NCBI GenBank assembly: GCA_944364005.1
Contig: CALVVW010000023.1
Coordinates: 1-21,072 of the forward strand
Source of the DNA: an uncultured Bacilli bacterium
GTDB lineage: Bacteria > Bacillota_I > Bacilli_A > RF39 > UBA660
Length of the DNA stretch: 21,072 nt
Direction: 5' to 3'
Below are positions 1-7,585 of the stretch, piece by piece. The notes under the pieces were generated by a model. It was not told the origin of the DNA and ran no database searches. It was given only the letters and a program-made list of their open reading frames with translations. Position 1 is the stretch's first letter. Every line of letters starts with the position of its first letter. Made by a program: the position numbers and the translations under genes.

Positions 1-43
1 CTATATGATACTTAATTAAATTAATAACATTCTTCTTTTTCAT
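1..43 (-). CDS. N-terminus of an unidentified protein (partial)
   Basis: Fourteen codons are visible before the window edge, reading MKKKNVINLIKYHI. The ATG at 43 is preceded by a good ribosome binding site (AAAGGATGAT) about seven bases upstream and by a promoter at 69-97. The short basic start resembles the beginning of some Bacillota AAA-family ATPases, but 14 residues are too few to name it. Confidence 0.5.
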   Translation of the reverse strand, partial: MKKKNVINLIKYHI

Positions 44-68
44 TTTATATCATCCTTTCATCATTATT

Positions 69-97
69 ATTTTATCATTATGGGACAAAAATATCAA
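69..97 (-). promoter_or_regulatory. Sigma-A-type promoter of the left-edge gene
   Basis: On the minus strand TTGATA (97-92) and TAAAAT (74-69) are separated by exactly 17 bases, followed by a short leader to the ATG at 43. Two copies of TGGGACAAA lie over the spacer and just upstream of the -35 box, so this promoter is probably controlled by a repressor or activator. Confidence 0.5.
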
Positions 98-110
98 TGT
101 TTGGGACAAA
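81..110. repeat. Tandem 9-bp operator-like direct repeat
   Basis: TGGGACAAA occurs at 81-89 and again at 102-110, a centre-to-centre distance of 21 bp, i.e. two helical turns. One copy lies in the promoter spacer and one just upstream of the -35 box. Same-face direct repeats in this position are typical of a transcription-factor site. The cognate regulator is not in the window. Confidence 0.5.
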
Positions 111-124
111 TGTTTTTGGATTTA

Positions 125-153
125 TTGAAAAATTTTATAATTTATTATATAAT
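125..153 (+). promoter_or_regulatory. Plus-strand promoter for a candidate small RNA
   Basis: TTGAAA (125-130) and TATAAT (148-153) are spaced by 17 bases on the plus strand. No plus-strand gene follows; instead an intrinsic terminator occurs about 60 bases past the predicted start, near 160. AT-rich DNA makes chance promoter matches common, so the case rests on the pairing with the terminator. Confidence 0.4.
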
Positions 154-159
154 CATATA

Positions 160-243
160 TAGAAAGAGAACATAGTTCGTAACTTGTATGGTATCTGCTC
201 CATATGAAATACAAGAACTAGTCAACGACTGGTTCTTTTTTAT
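160..243 (+). ncRNA. Candidate small RNA with two hairpins
   Basis: The stretch between the plus-strand promoter (125-153) and a terminator (213-243) could give an RNA of about 84 nt. A first hairpin pairs GTATGG (186-191) with CCATAT (200-205). A second, the terminator, pairs AAGAACTAGT (213-222) with ACTGGTTCTT (228-237) and is followed by a T run. An alternative pairing, CTTGTAT (183-189) with ATACAAG (209-215), would compete with the terminator stem. It is antisense to the 3' end of the broken gene at 145-519. No known RNA family is recognised. Confidence 0.35.
213..243 (+). terminator. Intrinsic terminator, plus strand
   Basis: A ten-pair stem (one G-U) with a CAACG loop is followed by TTTTTT and more T/A on the plus strand. 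A related copy of the hairpin and its flank lies at 1926-1966. Confidence 0.6.
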
Positions 244-582
244 TTCTCCCATAGTTAGCTTAGAAGAAAACAGTCTCCTATTTCTATAAAAAACCATTAC
301 TTCTATAATATTATCTGAAATATTATACCATTTTACTTGAACTAGATTTCTACAAATCTCATACCTAGGATTATAATTAAGATTATGTAACATAGATTGT
401 AATGTTAATAAAGATATATACAATGATGCAAATTCTTCTTTCGTTATTCAAATAAAATCTTCAACAATATCATATATAATAACATCAACCTCATATTCAG
501 ATTTAGTTCCTTTATTCATATGTCAACTATTTTTATCAAGTTTTCAAATTTGAATTTTAAAGACGCAAATTCCATATAAATA

Positions 583-610
583 AAAAATAGACTGCACAAT
601 CGCAGTCCTT
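583..610 (-). terminator. Intrinsic terminator downstream of the membrane protein
   Basis: On the minus strand GACTGC, a six-base loop and GCAGTC are followed by TATTTTTTATT. It lies about 140 bases past the stop of the membrane protein at 748-1773. Confidence 0.6.
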
Positions 611-747
611 TAAAATTAGGCTCTTAAAAATATGAAGATAAATTAAATTTTATGCCTAACTAACCATCACTGAATTGACACTGCCATACAAGCTTTTATA
701 TAGATGGAGAATCTTCAACCTCATTACAAGAACTTATTATCACATAA

Positions 748-1773
748 TTAATTTACTATTTCTAATTGGTTATCTATAAAATAAAAATAATCAAAATCAC
801 CATTATTAGGTATATCAATTAATTTTGTTAACTTATCATTTTTAAACACAAATAATTCTTTATTATCTTTTTCTACAATATAATAATCAAATTTATTATT
901 CTTAATCAACATAAAAGATACTAATGTTTTAGAACTACCTTTTCCACCATTTGAAGTATAATTTTCTATATATCCATCATGCAATTGTTCCACTATTTTT
1001 TTCATAACATTTTTATCATTTTTAGATAAAGTAATTGAATTATTTGTCCAATTTGAATAAAATAATTTGTATTTATCTCCTATAGATACATTAATATACT
1101 GATCATTATTCTTTATACCAAAATTTCCATCAGGAGAATAACGTAAATCTACAAAATAATAATTGGTATTTTTATCTTCATAAATACTTAAGTCATTCAA
1201 ATTTTGATTAAAGTAATAACTAATTTGATTTGAGGTAAAAACAAAACAAGTTTTATTGTTTTTTATTAAATAGTATTCATATTCATCATGAAATAAATTT
1301 TCAATTCCTCTGTATGCAAAGCGCATTAATAAATAAGAAGTATTACTTTCTTCTTTTAAATTTTCAACGTTATGTTTATATAGTTTTTGCTGGCCTAAAA
1401 CAACCATTAGCAAAATTACAAAAACAGCAACAAAATATATGAACGCTTTTTTAAATCCTAAAATACCTCTAACAATTGCTAATCTTTTTTTGAAATAAAT
1501 AATACTTAATATAATACCTGAAATGATTGCAAATACTATATGCATTATAATTGCTATATAATTATAATGCAATAATTCTAATGTTTGTAGTCCAAATTCT
1601 TTATTTGCAAAAATTACTGGTGATAATAATATTAATAGAATAATACTAATAATTGATAAAAATTCTACCAGTATCAATATTTTCCAATATTTTGTATTTT
1701 TTGTTTTAAATGACTTCACAAATAGTAATATTTCAACACTAAAAAACAATAAAAAATAAATAAATATTACCAC
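748..1773 (-). CDS. Four-helix membrane protein with a soluble C-terminal domain
   Basis: A 341-residue protein of unknown function. Four hydrophobic helices are visible at about residues 2-19, 31-55, 71-93 and 108-126, followed by a roughly 210-residue polar region rich in Tyr, Asn and Lys, with short beta-like stretches. With four helices the C-terminal domain should lie on the same side as the N-terminus; which side cannot be decided from sequence. The start is a GTG with AAGGAG ten bases upstream. The gene stands alone, with its own terminator at 583-610. No enzyme motif is visible. Confidence 0.75.
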   Translation of the reverse strand: MVIFIYFLLFFSVEILLFVKSFKTKNTKYWKILILVEFLSIISIILLILLSPVIFANKEFGLQTLELLHYNYIAIIMHIVFAIISGIILSIIYFKKRLAIVRGILGFKKAFIYFVAVFVILLMVVLGQQKLYKHNVENLKEESNTSYLLMRFAYRGIENLFHDEYEYYLIKNNKTCFVFTSNQISYYFNQNLNDLSIYEDKNTNYYFVDLRYSPDGNFGIKNNDQYINVSIGDKYKLFYSNWTNNSITLSKNDKNVMKKIVEQLHDGYIENYTSNGGKGSSKTLVSFMLIKNNKFDYYIVEKDNKELFVFKNDKLTKLIDIPNNGDFDYFYFIDNQLEIVN

Positions 1774-1925
1774 TAAATACCCTCTCCTTAAATTAACTAA
1801 TTAAATTATACTATAAATTACAAAATAATGACCATACTTCCATGAAGAAATATGAAAAATGCCATATAATGATTTTAGAAATAATCATCAAAATTCATAA
1901 ACTATAACATAATCACTTCATATAT

Positions 1926-1966
1926 AAATACAAGAACAACAACTAGTTCTTTTTTTATATCTCCCG
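1926..1966 (+). repeat. Second copy of the terminator-like repeat
   Basis: AAATACAAGAAC, a short loop and GTTCTT followed by a T run and TATCTCCC closely match 207-249, including the shared flank after the T run. As an RNA it forms AAGAAC...GTTCTT plus T7 on the plus strand. It lies in the 320-base gap 1774-2093, where I see nothing else apart from a TATAAT-like box near 1805-1810. The two copies suggest a dispersed element or shared descent of a small RNA end. Confidence 0.4.
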
Positions 1967-2093
1967 TAAAGCTAAAAATACAAAGAATTTACTAAAAAAG
2001 GGATTTTAACAAAATAAAATAATTTTACCTCATTAAAGCCAACTCATTTTTTGCCATGGCAATATCATACATGAAAATTAGTATAATTTAAGT

Positions 2094-2657
2094 TTATAAA
2101 AGTCTCCTTAACTTCTCTACTATTTTTCCATAATTAGGATCAGAACTTAATTCATCGATATTAATCCATTTATAATTAGATAGTTCTGTTCCATCTACTT
2201 TTACATTTAATATTTTATCAATAATAAATAAATATCTAAAATCAAAATGATAATGTTGTGGTAAATTCAATCTTTCGTTATAACTTATAAGATGTGTATC
2301 TATATCGACGGGAACTAATTCATTTCTGGCTATATTAACTTCTTCAAAATCCATTAATCCTGTTTCTTCTTTTACCTCTCTAATGGCAGCTACTAACGGA
2401 TTAGCATCACATAAATCAATGTGTCCGCCTGGATAGGTATACATTTTCATATCGTTATGATACATAACCAAAAACTTTTTATCATTCTTAGAATAAACAA
2501 AACCACTTGCAACTATATGTCCGTTAAAGTTATTCCAATCTATTATTTGCTTATCATCAAAATTATTTAAAAAATTTACTAGTTTTGCTTGCCTTTGTTT
2601 TTCCTCCGGAAAAAGTAGTAAATATTGATTTATTATAGTTAATATAGAATCTTTCAT
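2094..2657 (-). CDS. Nudix hydrolase
   Basis: A 187-residue protein from the Nudix superfamily, which cleaves nucleoside diphosphates linked to another group. The Nudix box lies at about residues 77-101: PGGHIDLCD, then REVKEETG. Arg93-Glu94 and Glu97-Glu98 supply the metal ligands. The spacing has one residue more than the consensus, and Asp stands where the first Glu is usual. I chose the ATG at 2657 over an earlier in-frame ATG at 2714. GGAGG lies six bases before it, an extended -10 box (TGATATAAT, about 2683-2691) would start the transcript after 2714, and 2714 abuts a terminator. The substrate is unknown; the N-terminal 45 residues are helical and not part of the Nudix fold. Confidence 0.85.
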   Translation of the reverse strand: MKDSILTIINQYLLLFPEEKQRQAKLVNFLNNFDDKQIIDWNNFNGHIVASGFVYSKNDKKFLVMYHNDMKMYTYPGGHIDLCDANPLVAAIREVKEETGLMDFEEVNIARNELVPVDIDTHLISYNERLNLPQHYHFDFRYLFIIDKILNVKVDGTELSNYKWINIDELSSDPNYGKIVEKLRRLL

Positions 2658-2682
2658 AGAATCCTCCAAATAATACATAAAT

Positions 2683-2691
2683 ATTATATCA
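2683..2691 (-). promoter_or_regulatory. Extended -10 promoter of the Nudix gene
   Basis: The minus strand reads TGATATAAT, a TGnTATAAT extended -10 element, about 26 bases before the ATG at 2657. No good -35 box is seen, as is usual for this promoter type. Confidence 0.5.
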
Positions 2692-2714
2692 TATTTATTA
2701 AATAATCGTCCCAT

Positions 2715-2752
2715 ATAAAAAAACTACGCACCTTTACAGTGCATAAGTTAGT
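2715..2752 (-). terminator. Intrinsic terminator of the 7.3-2.7 kb operon
   Basis: On the minus strand TATGCAC, a seven-base loop and GTGCGTA (one wobble) are followed by GTTTTTTT. It lies downstream of the broken genes at 2911-3635 and just upstream of the Nudix promoter, separating the two units. Confidence 0.7.
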
Positions 2753-2910
2753 ATTTTATATAAAATAATGATTACACCATCTAATAAAAATAAGCAAATC
2801 AATCAGTTAAAATAGTAAGAACCATTGAACAACTATAAAAAGAGCAAAAAAACAATCTTAAACGAATTAATTTCTATATCCTAGTTAACAAAACTACTCT
2901 GACATACCTT

Positions 2911-3110
2911 CTATGATAGGAATTCCTTATCTCTTCTAGAATAAAATACTATATCTATATCTATATCATTATCAAATATTTAAAAATCTAATTCAGATTC
3001 ATTTGCTAAAAGAACTCTACAAACATAGTATAATTTATTACCATTTCATCTTCTTCATTTAATTCTGGTAATATTACGGGACATAATGTTTTACTCTTTT
3101 CAATTATCAT
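2911..3110 (-). pseudogene. Broken unidentified gene, downstream fragment
   Basis: An ATG at 3110 overlaps the end of the upstream fragment by 11 bases, as in translationally coupled genes. It reads MIIEKSKTLCPVILPELNEE and continues for 34 codons before a TAG at 3006-3008. In the next frame an amino-acid-like reading (YVCRVLLANESELDF, an in-frame TAA, then IFDNDIDIDIVFYSRRD) continues to 2911. One frameshift and one stop would explain this. The family is not recognised. Confidence 0.35.
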
Positions 3111-3635
3111 TAGCTCTTACCTTCTTTATCATTTTTCTTTTATTATAATCAAATTTCAAAGAATACTCTTCTATATTACCAAATAATATCTGACATCGTG
3201 ATATAAAAACATCCTCATTGTCAGCTTTTAGATATATATTAATTTTAGTGGCTTTTTCTCCATAATTTTTTTAAAATTTTAATATCATTTGCAAAATATA
3301 ACCTTAATAACTCATTTTGTGTCATAGCAATAATTGGTACACTAAATTCTTCTATATTTTCAAGTTGCTTTTTTAATGTAAATAATTCTGTTACAAGTTT
3401 TCTCCATTTAAGAGGATTGATATTTATTAACATTTTTTTATAAGTATTTATCGTTGCAAATGCATTAGATACAATTTTAATTTTTATATTATTTTTAATT
3501 GCATACTTTATGATATGATTAGATAAATCTGGTTATGTTGCCAGTTCATTTGTCATGATAAAAATTGTATCAATACCAAATTCTTTTTTCCCCGTAGAAC
3601 TTGAAATTACAAACACAACAAAAAATGGTATTCAT
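3100..3635 (-). pseudogene. Broken unidentified gene following the synthetase
   Basis: AAAGGG lies ahead of an ATG at 3635, only 13 bases past the stop of the synthetase-like gene, so this was probably the fourth gene of that operon. Three lesions are needed to read it through. One extra T in a six-T run gives MNTIFVVFVISSSTGKKEFG when removed. An in-frame TAA follows TNELAT, and a frameshift falls in an A run near 3265-3275. After the last, the reading NYGEKATKINIYLKADNEDV continues to a TGA at 3100. The restored product would be about 175-180 residues. An intact 62-codon stretch (3245-3433) is part of it. I do not recognise the family. Confidence 0.5.
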
Positions 3636-3648
3636 AATATTACCCTTT

Positions 3649-5016
3649 TTATATATTTTTAACTAATGTTTTCTTTAAAATTCTTTCTCCATTTTTAGCA
3701 CCAGTTCCTAAAGCAGATATTTCAACTTTTGTTTCTCTTTCTAACCAGTCAAAGTATTCTCTTAAATATCTATTAAAATAATAATCCTCGAAATTACCAC
3801 GAACACCTTTAAAATCTAATCCTAAATGTTGAAAAAAATTTAAATATAAACTAGATGGAGTATTGATTTGACAATTTGTTTTTAATTTTTTTATATCTAA
3901 ATCAAATACTCTTCTCTCCATTTTTGTTACTGTCGTTTGTTCAGACTGATCAAATATAGTATTAGGCGAAAAATCACTATCTACCATTGGAAGTTCAATT
4001 AACTTTGTTTCATATTCAGATAATCCCTTAGATTTATACATTAATCGTTCTAATTCTAATGCTTCAAGTAATGTTATAGTCTCTAATTTCTTTGATTTAT
4101 AATTTTCTACAAAGACTTGTTTTAAATATATTGGAGGGCAATGGCTGATAATTTTCTTTAATCTTTTAATATTTAAATGACTAGGAAAACATTCAACATC
4201 ACCATGACAAGGATAACATCCATACATTGATGCAAGATTAATTTGCGTCCAAGTTAATTCTTCACCTTTACCATAATTTCCTGAATAAATAAATTCCCCA
4301 GATTTTGTTATATTACTTATTCTTATGGGAAAAGGTCTTATCACCATAATTGTTTGTAATAATCTCTCTGCAGAAATTCCAGAATCTGCAAGTAGTTGCA
4401 TAGTAGAAACTTCTCTACAAACGGTATTAGGATAATGCCCACTATGATTAATATCTAAATCACAACCTTGTGAACCTTCTAATATTACATATTCTAAAGG
4501 ATTTTCAAGATGTTCATATAATCTTTCATGCCATTCATCATTTGAACAAACAATAGCATTTTTAAAGGTCTTAAAAAACTCTAATTTTTTATCTTTAAGA
4601 TTTTTTTCACATGTAACAGCATTACAACCTTTAAATGTTGAACCACTCTTAATATGTTCCTTTTCATATTGTTTATGTCTCTCTTCAATTAAAGGAACCA
4701 TTTCATGAACGTAAATTTTTCTATCTCCTAGATATTTACTAGCTTGTTTATATTCATTTTTAAATACTTCCATATCAATAGCAGAACCTGGTCCTATAAA
4801 TAACTCTGTATTAGGATTAACTGATGATACTGGTATATTTCTAAAAACAGTAGCATTACCATTTTCATCTACAAAAGTATGACCTGCATTTGGCATACAA
4901 TTAGTAACAGAAGCGCCTAGATTAATTGATTTATCTGTTGCTATTTCCCCTACCACTTTAGCTTTACCACAACTGCCAGCTGCTCCATCTATTACTGATA
5001 TAACATTTTTAACCAT
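3649..5016 (-). CDS. Adenylosuccinate synthetase-like enzyme with PurZ-type Ser substitution
   Basis: 455 residues of the PurA fold, which joins aspartate to the 6-position of a purine nucleotide. The P-loop, GDEGKGK in PurA, reads GSCGKAK (14-20), so the catalytic Asp (Asp13 in E. coli) is Ser15. The same Asp-to-Ser change marks phage PurZ, which converts dGMP to the 2-aminoadenine precursor. Other PurA landmarks remain: NAGHT with His46, GST (125-127), LEGSQG (179-184), MVIRPFPIR (224-232) and EQTTVTKMERRV (359-370), a phage/archaeal-style block. The TKLD guanine-binding motif is not seen; NFFQHLGLD stands in its place, so ATP rather than GTP use is possible. It lies 21 bases after the Ppx-like gene. 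A housekeeping PurA role is less likely. Confidence 0.85.
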   Translation of the reverse strand: MVKNVISVIDGAAGSCGKAKVVGEIATDKSINLGASVTNCMPNAGHTFVDENGNATVFRNIPVSSVNPNTELFIGPGSAIDMEVFKNEYKQASKYLGDRKIYVHEMVPLIEERHKQYEKEHIKSGSTFKGCNAVTCEKNLKDKKLEFFKTFKNAIVCSNDEWHERLYEHLENPLEYVILEGSQGCDLDINHSGHYPNTVCREVSTMQLLADSGISAERLLQTIMVIRPFPIRISNITKSGEFIYSGNYGKGEELTWTQINLASMYGCYPCHGDVECFPSHLNIKRLKKIISHCPPIYLKQVFVENYKSKKLETITLLEALELERLMYKSKGLSEYETKLIELPMVDSDFSPNTIFDQSEQTTVTKMERRVFDLDIKKLKTNCQINTPSSLYLNFFQHLGLDFKGVRGNFEDYYFNRYLREYFDWLERETKVEISALGTGAKNGERILKKTLVKNI

Positions 5017-5036
5017 AACATCCCTCTAAATAAATT

Positions 5037-5933
5037 TTACTTTAAATCATTAATAACACCATTGATTAAATTTAAATCTGATGGAATAATCCATTTTACA
5101 TTTGCCATTTTAAATAATACTAAAGGTATAATGGCACCACTTCTTGCACCATCCATCCATTTAGGATTATTAGGCATTAACTCATATAATTCATCAAGGG
5201 AAATATCATAAAATACCTTTTCAGTACCTTTAATATAATCTTCTAAACTAAGCATATATTTATGAATATTATCGTCAAATAAAGTATTATCTACTAAATT
5301 AAATCCAGTTAACAATTCAAATCTTTCTTCACCACCAGTAAATATTGCACAATCATAATCTTTATCTAATTCAATATTAGATAATTTTTCTCTAACAAAT
5401 TTTTCCATCTCTTCTACAGTATCACCACTATATTTATCATTAACTTTATCAAAGTTATTTAATAAATCAGCAACACCAATAGTTAAGTTTTTTGTATCAG
5501 TTATTTTATCTCCAACAAAAGTTACTAATTCAGTAGTTTTACCACCCATGTTAATAATTAAGACTTTCTTATTATTATAATCGTTTTCCATAGCTTTGGC
5601 TAAATAATAATTTTCAATACCATGACTAATAATATTGAAATGTAAATCAAATTTTTCATTAAATAACTTAACTAAATCTTGTTTTCTTTCCTGTGTTAAA
5701 TTTCTAAATATACCAGTAACAAAAATATTTGTATTATAATACTTTAAATCATATTTAACCTTTATTTCTTCGAAATAATCACATAGTTCTTTTAAATTAT
5801 TTTGACTAATACCCTTGAAGGCATCAAAGTCATTTTTAAAATAAATAGAATGTTCTTCTATAAGTTTTAAAGTATCTTCATAACAATATACTTTAATTGT
5901 TGATGAACCAAGATCAATATAATAATTATGCAT
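5037..5933 (-). CDS. Ppx/GppA-like phosphatase of the ASKHA superfamily
   Basis: A 298-residue protein with the actin/Hsp70-like nucleotide-binding fold of exopolyphosphatase and pppGpp phosphatase. Visible in order are the phosphate-1 motif DLGSSTIKV (7-15), VTGIFRNL matching the Ppx ATSAxRDA region (72-79), HGIEN with Glu107 in the place of the catalytic Glu, the phosphate-2 motif INMGGKTTEL (127-136) and FTGGEE (198-203). The phosphate-2 Asp of DIGGGSTE is Asn here (Asn128), which may weaken hydrolysis or change the substrate. It is one domain, lacking the C-terminal HD-like domain of long Ppx. I chose the ATG at 5933 because AGGAG lies eight bases upstream. It sits between the transglutaminase-like and synthetase-like genes, with gaps of 51 and 20 bases. 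A linked role in nucleotide handling is inference. Confidence 0.8.
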   Translation of the reverse strand: MHNYYIDLGSSTIKVYCYEDTLKLIEEHSIYFKNDFDAFKGISQNNLKELCDYFEEIKVKYDLKYYNTNIFVTGIFRNLTQERKQDLVKLFNEKFDLHFNIISHGIENYYLAKAMENDYNNKKVLIINMGGKTTELVTFVGDKITDTKNLTIGVADLLNNFDKVNDKYSGDTVEEMEKFVREKLSNIELDKDYDCAIFTGGEERFELLTGFNLVDNTLFDDNIHKYMLSLEDYIKGTEKVFYDISLDELYELMPNNPKWMDGARSGAIIPLVLFKMANVKWIIPSDLNLINGVINDLK

Positions 5934-5984
5934 AATTCTCACTCCTACCTCTTATTTTAACACAAATTCAAAATAACTTAGATT

Positions 5985-7064
5985 TTATTTCATTGTTGAG
6001 CTACCACCACTTTTCACTTCCATAAACACAAAAGATTTACCGCCATCATTTTCCCAATATTTTTCTTGCTGGTAAATAGACTTTGCCATTCTTTGCTCAA
6101 ATATTTGCTGACTTTGCATAGAAGCATCAGCAAAACTTAAATGATATTGATACATAAATTCAGAAGTTTTTACATTTTTAATAGCTTGTTTTAACTCATC
6201 AGAAGCAAATGGTTGAGCAATATTATTATAATATTGATACATTACTCTATATGCACCAATTAATTGAGAATTATCAAGACCATTAAAATCAATATTTAAT
6301 CTAAAAAAAGCATTTAACTCAACTAAATTGTTTTTTAACATAGTAAAGTGACCGTTAATTATTTCTTCTTCAGTTTTTCCAGATATCATTTGTTCAATTG
6401 GCCTAACTTGACTTAATAACGAAATTGAGTGTTCAAAACTTTGCTCATCTAAAAAATTATTATAAAAAGAAGATATATCAGTTCCCAATGGAATTTGTTT
6501 ATGATAATATCGATTGATATCAGTATCATGAATTAAAAAAGCATTAAACCCTAATATATCCACTTCATTCTTAGGAGAATCAATAGTAGGATCACAATGC
6601 AAACAATGATTAAATCCATCTTTATCTTGCACAATAACTTCAAAATTCCCATGTGAACCTATAGAATTTTTATTTTCATCAAAAGTAGCTGACCTCTTAT
6701 ATAAAAAAGGAATATGATACGATTCACATAAAAAATTCATTAACTGACAATAACCTTGACAAACTCCTTTATTTGTTATTAAAGCACCAATAATATCATG
6801 ACTAGTATCCTGTTCAGCATAAACTCTATCAGCAACAAATTCATAAATCGCAACAAATAATTCCAAATTATTTAATTTTCTAGACACATTATCCTCATAT
6901 ATTACCATATTATTTAATTTATCGAAAAAACTCTTAATTTGTATAGCTGCTTTTAACAATTCTTCATCTGTATATGGAATATTAGTAGCATTATATCTAG
7001 TATAAGTCATCAATAATTTCTTTTTAATTTTTTCTAATTCAAATTGATTATTTAATTGTTCCAT
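5985..7064 (-). CDS. Transglutaminase-fold cysteine protein
   Basis: A 359-residue cytoplasmic-looking protein without signal peptide. The transglutaminase/protease-like triad is visible: Cys102 in NKGVCQGYCQLM, His139 in GSHGNFEVIVQ and Asp158 in HCDPTID, in the right order and spacing. Such domains act as cysteine proteases, amidases or transferases. Residues 30-90 form a helical N-terminal region as in bacterial members, and about 190 residues follow the core without a recognised motif. It is the first gene of the operon from the promoter at 7336-7364. The Shine-Dalgarno site is weak (GGGTGAT). Its substrate is unknown. Confidence 0.8.
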   Translation of the reverse strand: MEQLNNQFELEKIKKKLLMTYTRYNATNIPYTDEELLKAAIQIKSFFDKLNNMVIYEDNVSRKLNNLELFVAIYEFVADRVYAEQDTSHDIIGALITNKGVCQGYCQLMNFLCESYHIPFLYKRSATFDENKNSIGSHGNFEVIVQDKDGFNHCLHCDPTIDSPKNEVDILGFNAFLIHDTDINRYYHKQIPLGTDISSFYNNFLDEQSFEHSISLLSQVRPIEQMISGKTEEEIINGHFTMLKNNLVELNAFFRLNIDFNGLDNSQLIGAYRVMYQYYNNIAQPFASDELKQAIKNVKTSEFMYQYHLSFADASMQSQQIFEQRMAKSIYQQEKYWENDGGKSFVFMEVKSGGSSTMK

Positions 7065-7335
7065 TTAAAATCACCCGTACTTCATATCTATATTAACAAA
7101 TAATAAAAAATTAATATTTTCTCATCAATTTTTATCTTTAATTATATAAAACTTTTAAAAATTATCCGGCTCCGAATCTATATTCATACTTTTTTAAAAA
7201 GAAGCTTCTAATATTATAACTAAAATGACCATTAGCAATTTTTCTAAATTAAGCTCACTATTTACTAAAACAACAAAAAGAGAAAATAAAAATAAAAGTC
7301 ATCCTACTAAAATACAATTCAAATTATTTTATCAT

Positions 7336-7364
7336 ATTCTACTATTATCCTCTAACTGTGTCAA
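7336..7364 (-). promoter_or_regulatory. Sigma-A promoter of the transglutaminase-Ppx-synthetase operon
   Basis: On the minus strand TTGACA (7364-7359), a 17-base spacer and TAGAAT (7341-7336) form a near-consensus promoter. The predicted start near 7329 leaves a leader of about 265 bases before the ATG at 7064. I see no known riboswitch in it. Confidence 0.65.
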
Positions 7365-7505
7365 CGATGAAATTCTTTTGATAATCATATCTTATCATTT
7401 CTTAAAAATATCAATCTATAATATAAAATATTCCTTAGAAAAAGAACCAATTATAATTAATCAAAAGATTTAAAGTCAACTCTCATGGAAATTTAATACA
7501 TAATA

Positions 7506-7514
7506 TGATATAAT
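7506..7514 (+). promoter_or_regulatory. Extended -10 promoter of the divergent transglutaminase-like gene
   Basis: The plus strand reads TGATATAAT, an extended -10 element, about 70 bases before the ATG at 7586. Together with 7336-7364 it makes this gap a divergent promoter region. Confidence 0.45.
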
Positions 7515-7585
7515 ATAGTCTCTATAAGAACTATTACCCCAAAAAACTAAAACAACATTACTAATAAAAGAAAGCAGATGATTAT

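Larger units (their letters stand above)
145..519 (-). pseudogene. Broken hypothetical gene with an internal TGA
   Basis: Reading from the ATG at 519, 23 codons (starting MNKGTKSEYEVDVIIYDIVE) are followed by an in-frame TGA, after which the same frame stays open for about 100 codons (ITKEEFASLYISLLTL...). The open frame crosses the candidate small RNA before stopping at 145. A TGG to TGA change would explain the stop, since Trp would fit, but other lesions are possible. No clear ribosome binding site precedes the ATG. I do not recognise the family. The TTG at 423 has no ribosome binding site and is not a convincing restart. Confidence 0.4.

Noticed and set aside
145..519. TGA read as Trp (alternative genetic code), suggested by the in-frame TGA here and one near 19380.
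   Set aside because: Every intact gene uses only TGG for Trp, and the lipoprotein at 14316 stops at TGA. The case near 19380 is better explained by a one-base deletion, which restores MKRIILILI with an ideal ribosome binding site.
3649..7064. Part of a 2-aminoadenine (Z-genome) prophage.
   Set aside because: No polymerase of the DpoZ type, MazZ or DatZ gene, integrase, or structural phage gene is visible; the neighbours are an ASKHA protein and a transglutaminase-fold protein.
7225..7473. Plus-strand reading frame of 82 codons.
   Set aside because: No ribosome binding site and no protein-like composition; it lies antisense to the promoter and leader of the minus-strand operon.
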